From positions 1 to 9,797 of the forward strand of contig CALGTJ010000554.1 in NCBI GenBank assembly GCA_937901435.1: 9,797 nt of DNA. Reading direction: 5' to 3'. The notes below the pieces were generated by a model that saw only the letters and a list, made by a program, of their open reading frames with translations, had not been told where the DNA came from and did no database searches. The DNA is from an uncultured Rhodobacter sp. (GTDB lineage Bacteria > Pseudomonadota > Alphaproteobacteria > Rhodobacterales > Rhodobacteraceae). The position numbers were made by a program, and so were the translations under genes. Of this stretch, positions 7,244-9,797 are shown piece by piece (positions within the stretch are counted from its first letter, which is position 1; every line of letters begins with the position of its first letter).

Positions 7244-7383
7244 GATCGTCTCCTTACAGTGTTTCTCGGGAACCAAAAACAGCAACCACCACTTAACGCA
7301 TTGAGATCTTTGACTTCAGGTAAAGACTTGAAATCTTTGATGTCGAAGAGCGTCCAGTGATCCGCGTTTTTGCCGAAAACTTC
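7213..7383 (-). other. In-frame, protein-like extension of tctB behind its TAG stop
   Basis: Directly after the tctB TAG the frame continues for 56 codons to a TAA at 7213-7215. It begins EVFGKNADHWTLFDIK and continues DFKSLPEVKDLNAL. The first 33 or so residues have a balanced, hydrophilic-amphipathic composition like a real soluble tail. The rest overlaps the tctA ribosome site and start, and looks random. Two readings are possible: homologues may have a longer TctB that was cut here by a nonsense change, or the stretch is chance. There is no start codon with a ribosome site for a separate gene. Confidence 0.35.
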
Positions 7384-7824
7384 CTAAATCAAGATACCCC
7401 GAGGCATCCGCGCCTGGAGGAAGAGTTCGAAGAACGCATACATCAGCGGAAACGTGATGAACGCGGTGATCGCGATGGTCTTGATGCTGCGCACCCCGGC
7501 CAGCCACGCCATGATGATCAGGAACAGGGCTGAAGATACATAGTAGCCAAGCTTGAAGAAGATCAGCACATAGGCGATTACAGCCGTGGTGATCAGCAGC
7601 GGTTTCAACTCTTCGACCCAGTTGAGTTTTGGGGCGTGCCCCTCGAAGACAGCGGGCGAAGATATTGTCCGCAGCACCATCAACCCCGCAATAAAGATCA
7701 GCCCAAAGCCGCAGAATTTGGGAAAAAGATCGCCGTTTGCCGGAAAGTTCCACGCGATATACATCACGAAAATCGCGAACAGGATAGCAAGGGCGGCTGC
7801 CAGCCGCTCACCCCAAATGGTCAT
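7384..7824 (-). CDS. tctB: Tripartite tricarboxylate transporter, small permease TctB
   Basis: This is the small membrane subunit that pairs with TctA. It has 146 aa and four predicted helices (about residues 8-25, 37-53, 70-100 as a closely spaced pair, and 112-132). It ends in the family-typical FFELFLQARMPRGIL. I chose the ATG at 7822-7824, because AGAGG lies 6 nt upstream. A GTG at 7845 would add seven residues. The size matches other TctB proteins. After the TAG stop (7384-7386) the same frame stays open for 56 codons and reads like protein for about the first 33 (see separate entry). A terminator-like hairpin precedes the gene and probably lowers its expression relative to tctC. Confidence 0.88.
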   Translation of the reverse strand: MTIWGERLAAALAILFAIFVMYIAWNFPANGDLFPKFCGFGLIFIAGLMVLRTISSPAVFEGHAPKLNWVEELKPLLITTAVIAYVLIFFKLGYYVSSALFLIIMAWLAGVRSIKTIAITAFITFPLMYAFFELFLQARMPRGILI

Positions 7825-7847
7825 GTCAGGCCTCTTTGAAAACACCG

Positions 7848-7880
7848 AAAAACCGCCCTGCCCGGCTAACCGGACAGGGC
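7848..7880 (-). terminator. Terminator-like hairpin between tctC and tctB
   Basis: Read on the minus strand, an 11-bp stem (arms 7870-7880 and 7855-7865) closes a TTAG loop. The arms pair fully if one U-G wobble is allowed. In the plus-strand transcript the same position would be a C-A mismatch, so the structure favours the tct mRNA. Five T follow after two bases (7848-7852). It lies in the 100-nt gap between tctC and tctB. Partial termination or 3'-end protection here would give more binding protein than permease, a known arrangement for such transporters. Confidence 0.7.
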
Positions 7881-7924
7881 TGCATTACAGAGCGGATAGG
7901 CTCTGTTGTCGTCCGATAGGCCTA

Positions 7925-8914
7925 CTAGGCCTCGGCTTCCCAGAACCGCACGCTTTCGACGTATTCCTTGGTCGCTGCGATCTTTTCGTTGATCGCGTCG
8001 CCCTTCATGAACAAAAGGTTGTTCTTATTGGCTTCTTCCTTCGCCACATACTCTGGGTTGGTGATCGCCTTTTCAATCGCCGCCAGATAAATGTCGAATT
8101 TTTCATGCGCAATGCCGTTGGCCAAGACCATTGTCCGTCCTGCAAAAGAGACGTTGGACTGGCCTGTGGTCTCCTTGAAGGTCGGCACATCTGGAACAAT
8201 CGGATAGCGGTCCTCGTGCAGAACCGAGATGAACTTGATCTGCTTGTCGTCGATGTAGGGTGTGTAATAACCGACGTTTCCGGCCACCACATCCGACACG
8301 CCGCCGATCACCTCTTGCAGCTTTTTGGAATCGCCGTTTGCGTAGAGCTTTTTGACCTTGAAGCCTTCGATAAACTTTTCCGCGTAGGCGATGCCCATGT
8401 GGTCGTCAGACCCCACGGCGGTGCTGCTGATGGTCAGTTGACCGGGGTTCGCCCGCACCCACTCGATCAGCGTTTCCAGACTGTCAAAGCGGTCTTCGTC
8501 ATGGCGCACGGCCCAGATGCAGGGATCCAGCGAATGCCATGCGACAAAGTTGAAATCATCCACTGTTTCCTTGCGGCCCATACGTGGGTCAAGATACGAG
8601 AAAACATGCGGAAAGTTCATTGTTCCGATGATGTGATCGTCGTTCTCCGGATCCCATTGTGCCATCTGTTGCCATGCGACCCAGCCACCGCCACCTGCGA
8701 TGTTGATCACATTGACCGGCACGCCAAGCTCTGCGGCAAGGTAGGGCGCAAACAGACGGAACGTGCGGTCTGCACCGCCACCGGCATTAAAGGGCACGAC
8801 CAGTTGGACCGGCCCGTTCGGGAAAGCCCCCTGTGCGCTGAGCAGCGAGGGTGCGGCCAGCGCTCCGGCTGTAGCGGCCCCGTATTTCAGAACATTTCTA
8901 CGTTTGATAAGCAT
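7925..8914 (-). CDS. tctC: Tripartite tricarboxylate transporter, solute-binding protein TctC
   Basis: This is the periplasmic receptor of the TTT system (Bug family), which binds a carboxylate and hands it to TctAB. The 329-aa length is typical. The signal peptide runs to about residue 27 (LSA before QG) and carries twin arginines in KRRNVLK (4-10), so export by the Tat route is likely. The mature start PVQLVVPFNAGGGADR (35-50) is the conserved first strand and ligand loop, with D49 being the Asp common in the family. The C-terminal part VPDVPTFKE is also typical. The ATG at 8914 has GGAGGA 7 nt upstream. The frame stays open to 9010, but that part has no ribosome site and no protein-like sequence. 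It is first in the operon, with a promoter predicted at 9061-9088 and a leader of about 140 nt. Confidence 0.95.
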   Translation of the reverse strand: MLIKRRNVLKYGAATAGALAAPSLLSAQGAFPNGPVQLVVPFNAGGGADRTFRLFAPYLAAELGVPVNVINIAGGGGWVAWQQMAQWDPENDDHIIGTMNFPHVFSYLDPRMGRKETVDDFNFVAWHSLDPCIWAVRHDEDRFDSLETLIEWVRANPGQLTISSTAVGSDDHMGIAYAEKFIEGFKVKKLYANGDSKKLQEVIGGVSDVVAGNVGYYTPYIDDKQIKFISVLHEDRYPIVPDVPTFKETTGQSNVSFAGRTMVLANGIAHEKFDIYLAAIEKAITNPEYVAKEEANKNNLLFMKGDAINEKIAATKEYVESVRFWEAEA

Positions 8915-9060
8915 TTTTGTTTCCTCCCATTTTGTCGCCATTACCACAGCGGTCGAAAGCGACGTTACCCAAGTCCTGAAACCTCGCACGGGTTCCTTGC
9001 GACCGATCAATGCGTGTTGGGGATTTGAAACGTTCCGTCCCCGTCCGCGCTTATCGTTTG

Positions 9061-9088
9061 ATAATTAACGACTGAGCGATTAAGTCAA
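9061..9088 (-). promoter_or_regulatory. Predicted sigma70-type promoter of tctCBA with upstream A-tract
   Basis: On the minus strand TTGACT (9083-9088) is the -35 box. A 16-nt spacer separates it from AATTAT (9061-9066), a 4/6 match to the -10 consensus. Seven consecutive A (9092-9098) lie just upstream of the -35, where an UP element would sit. Transcription would begin near 9054. The inverted repeat GAAC-AA-GTTC (9099-9108) borders the A-tract and is well placed for an activator or repressor. Confidence 0.45.
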
Positions 9089-9098
9089 TTATTTTTTT

Positions 9099-9211
9099 GA
9101 ACAAGTTCTGAATGATCGGGTTTTCCTGTGAGAAAACAGGGTATATCGGTCCGGGTTTGCCGGGGGAAATCTGAATGAACCGCAGATATACACCCGGAAT
9201 TTCAATGAAAT
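9099..9211. repeat. Cluster of short inverted repeats upstream of the tct promoter
   Basis: Perfect inverted pairs seen by eye: GAAC/GTTC (9099-9102, 9105-9108); GTTTTC/GAAAAC (9120-9125, 9132-9137), overlapping CCTGT/ACAGG (9125-9129, 9136-9140); GTATATC/GATATAC (9141-9147, 9185-9191); TCCGGGT/ACCCGGA (9150-9156, 9192-9198); ATCTG/CAGAT (9169-9173, 9183-9187); ATTTC/GAAAT (9199-9203, 9207-9211). The two 7-bp pairs are interleaved. Likely regulator-binding sites for one or both divergent units. Confidence 0.55.
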
Positions 9212-9365
9212 ACGCCTGTTTTTATCCCATCTGGCGCTGTAATTGATCAAATGATAAACATTTTTTGGGTTCTTTGATTTGCCCCAAGCGCCTGAGGGTC
9301 CCCGATTGCGGTATTGGCGGTAAGCCTCTGGTTGCAATCCAACGAAAGATTGAGTGGAGAACGTG

Positions 9366-9797
9366 ATGACTGCCAAACTTCTGACGCCCCTGGAGGTCGG
9401 CCCGCTGACACTTCCACGGCGAATCATCGTCGCCCCAATGTGCCAATATTCGGCAGAGAATGGCGAGGCGAACGAATGGCACCGGGTTCACATTGGCAGC
9501 ATGGCGCGGTCAGGGGCGGGCCTTTTGACCGTTGAGGCGACAGCGCCCGAGGCGCGCGGGCGCATCACCCACGGCTGCCTTGGTCTTTATTCTGACGCCA
9601 CAGAGGCCGCGCTGGCCCGGTCGATCGCCACGACCCGCGCGGTCAGCGACATGTTGCTGTCGATCCAGATCGGCCATGCGGGGCGCAAAGCCTCGACCCA
9701 GCGCCCATGGGAGGGGCGCGGCCCGTTGGAACCGCACGAGGCACCGTGGCAGACACTTTCCCCCTCTGGCATCCCATTTTCATCGGGCGGCCCCGAG
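9366..9797 (+). CDS. Old Yellow Enzyme family NADH:flavin oxidoreductase, YqjM type (partial, 5' part)
   Basis: The frame runs off the end of the window after 144 codons, about 40% of a usual 360-aa protein. It is an FMN-dependent TIM-barrel reductase that typically reduces activated C=C bonds of unsaturated carbonyl compounds in the cytoplasm. Residues visible: PLTLPRRIIVAPMCQYS, where C26 and Y28 fall in the positions of the redox-tuning Cys and Tyr of Bacillus YqjM; HRVHIGSMARSGAGLLTVEAT, the second-strand region; and QIGHAGRK (101-108), with the FMN-contacting Gln and the catalytic-loop His/Gly/Arg. GGAG (9356-9359) is 6 nt before the ATG at 9366. A GTG directly before it (9363) is too close to the ribosome site. 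The gene is divergent from tctCBA, so co-regulation is possible. Confidence 0.92.
   Translation, partial: MTAKLLTPLEVGPLTLPRRIIVAPMCQYSAENGEANEWHRVHIGSMARSGAGLLTVEATAPEARGRITHGCLGLYSDATEAALARSIATTRAVSDMLLSIQIGHAGRKASTQRPWEGRGPLEPHEAPWQTLSPSGIPFSSGGPE

Larger units (their letters stand above)
8915..9365. other. Divergent regulatory region between tctC and the Old Yellow Enzyme gene
   Basis: The 451-bp spacer contains no gene I can support. It is AT-rich from 9055 to 9280 compared with its surroundings. Next to tctC is a leader of about 140 nt. Then come the predicted tct promoter (9061-9088) and a cluster of inverted repeats (9099-9211). On the side of the Old Yellow Enzyme gene are the palindrome TTGATCAA (9243-9250) and the pair ATCAAA (9246-9251) / TTTGAT (9273-9278). 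No convincing plus-strand promoter was found; TGTAAT at 9238-9243 lacks a good -35. Confidence 0.7.

Noticed and set aside
7586..9028. 480-codon plus-strand open frame opposite tctB and tctC
   Set aside because: It spans two well-supported genes and the hairpin between them on the other strand; no ribosome site and no recognisable domain.
9099..9108. GAAC-AA-GTTC as an alphaproteobacterial LexA box
   Set aside because: LexA sites in this group are direct repeats GTTC-N7-GTTC; here the halves are inverted and only 2 nt apart.

Overview
The window looks like chromosomal DNA of a GC-rich alphaproteobacterium, most likely Rhodobacterales / Roseobacter type. This is inferred from codon choice, the tight mixed-strand gene packing and the kinds of genes present. 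There is no rRNA, phylogenetic marker or taxon-specific repeat to prove it. I see no IS element, integrase, tRNA, CRISPR array or phage gene.

Layout, left to right. (1) 27-596 (-) is a small membrane protein with two Cys-x2-Cys pairs and a predicted sigma70-type promoter (620-649). (2) 597-1006 is a roughly 410-bp non-coding stretch with short tandem repeats. (3) 1007-3381 (+) is a likely three-gene operon: an NAD(P)-dependent beta-hydroxyacid dehydrogenase, a ModA-like/aconitate-isomerase-like solute-binding-fold protein with no signal peptide, and an unrecognised 242-aa protein whose C-terminal half resembles a degenerate PD-(D/E)XK fold. (4) 3399-4610 (-) is a cytoplasmic LVIVD-type beta-propeller with a histidine in each of four blades. 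It is transcribed divergently, 51 nt away, from (5) 4662-5684 (+), a CobW/COG0523 metallochaperone GTPase with CxCC and a ten-histidine stretch. (6) 5714-8914 (-) is a tripartite tricarboxylate transporter operon in the order tctC, tctB, tctA. A terminator-like hairpin lies between tctC and tctB, and an unusually long tctB-tctA gap holds an in-frame, protein-like extension of tctB behind its TAG stop. (7) 8915-9365 is a divergent regulatory region rich in inverted repeats. (8) 9366-9797 (+) is the start of a YqjM-type Old Yellow Enzyme that runs off the window.

How it may work together (inference). The TTT system probably imports an organic acid. The dehydrogenase, the ModA-like protein (whose relatives include aconitate isomerase), the Old Yellow Enzyme and perhaps the propeller are candidates for modifying the imported compound in the cytoplasm. 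CobW may supply metal to the propeller. The substrate cannot be read from the sequence. The best leads are the propeller/CobW pair, the signal-less ModA-like protein with its unknown partner, the tctB stop-codon extension and the inverted repeats in front of tctC.
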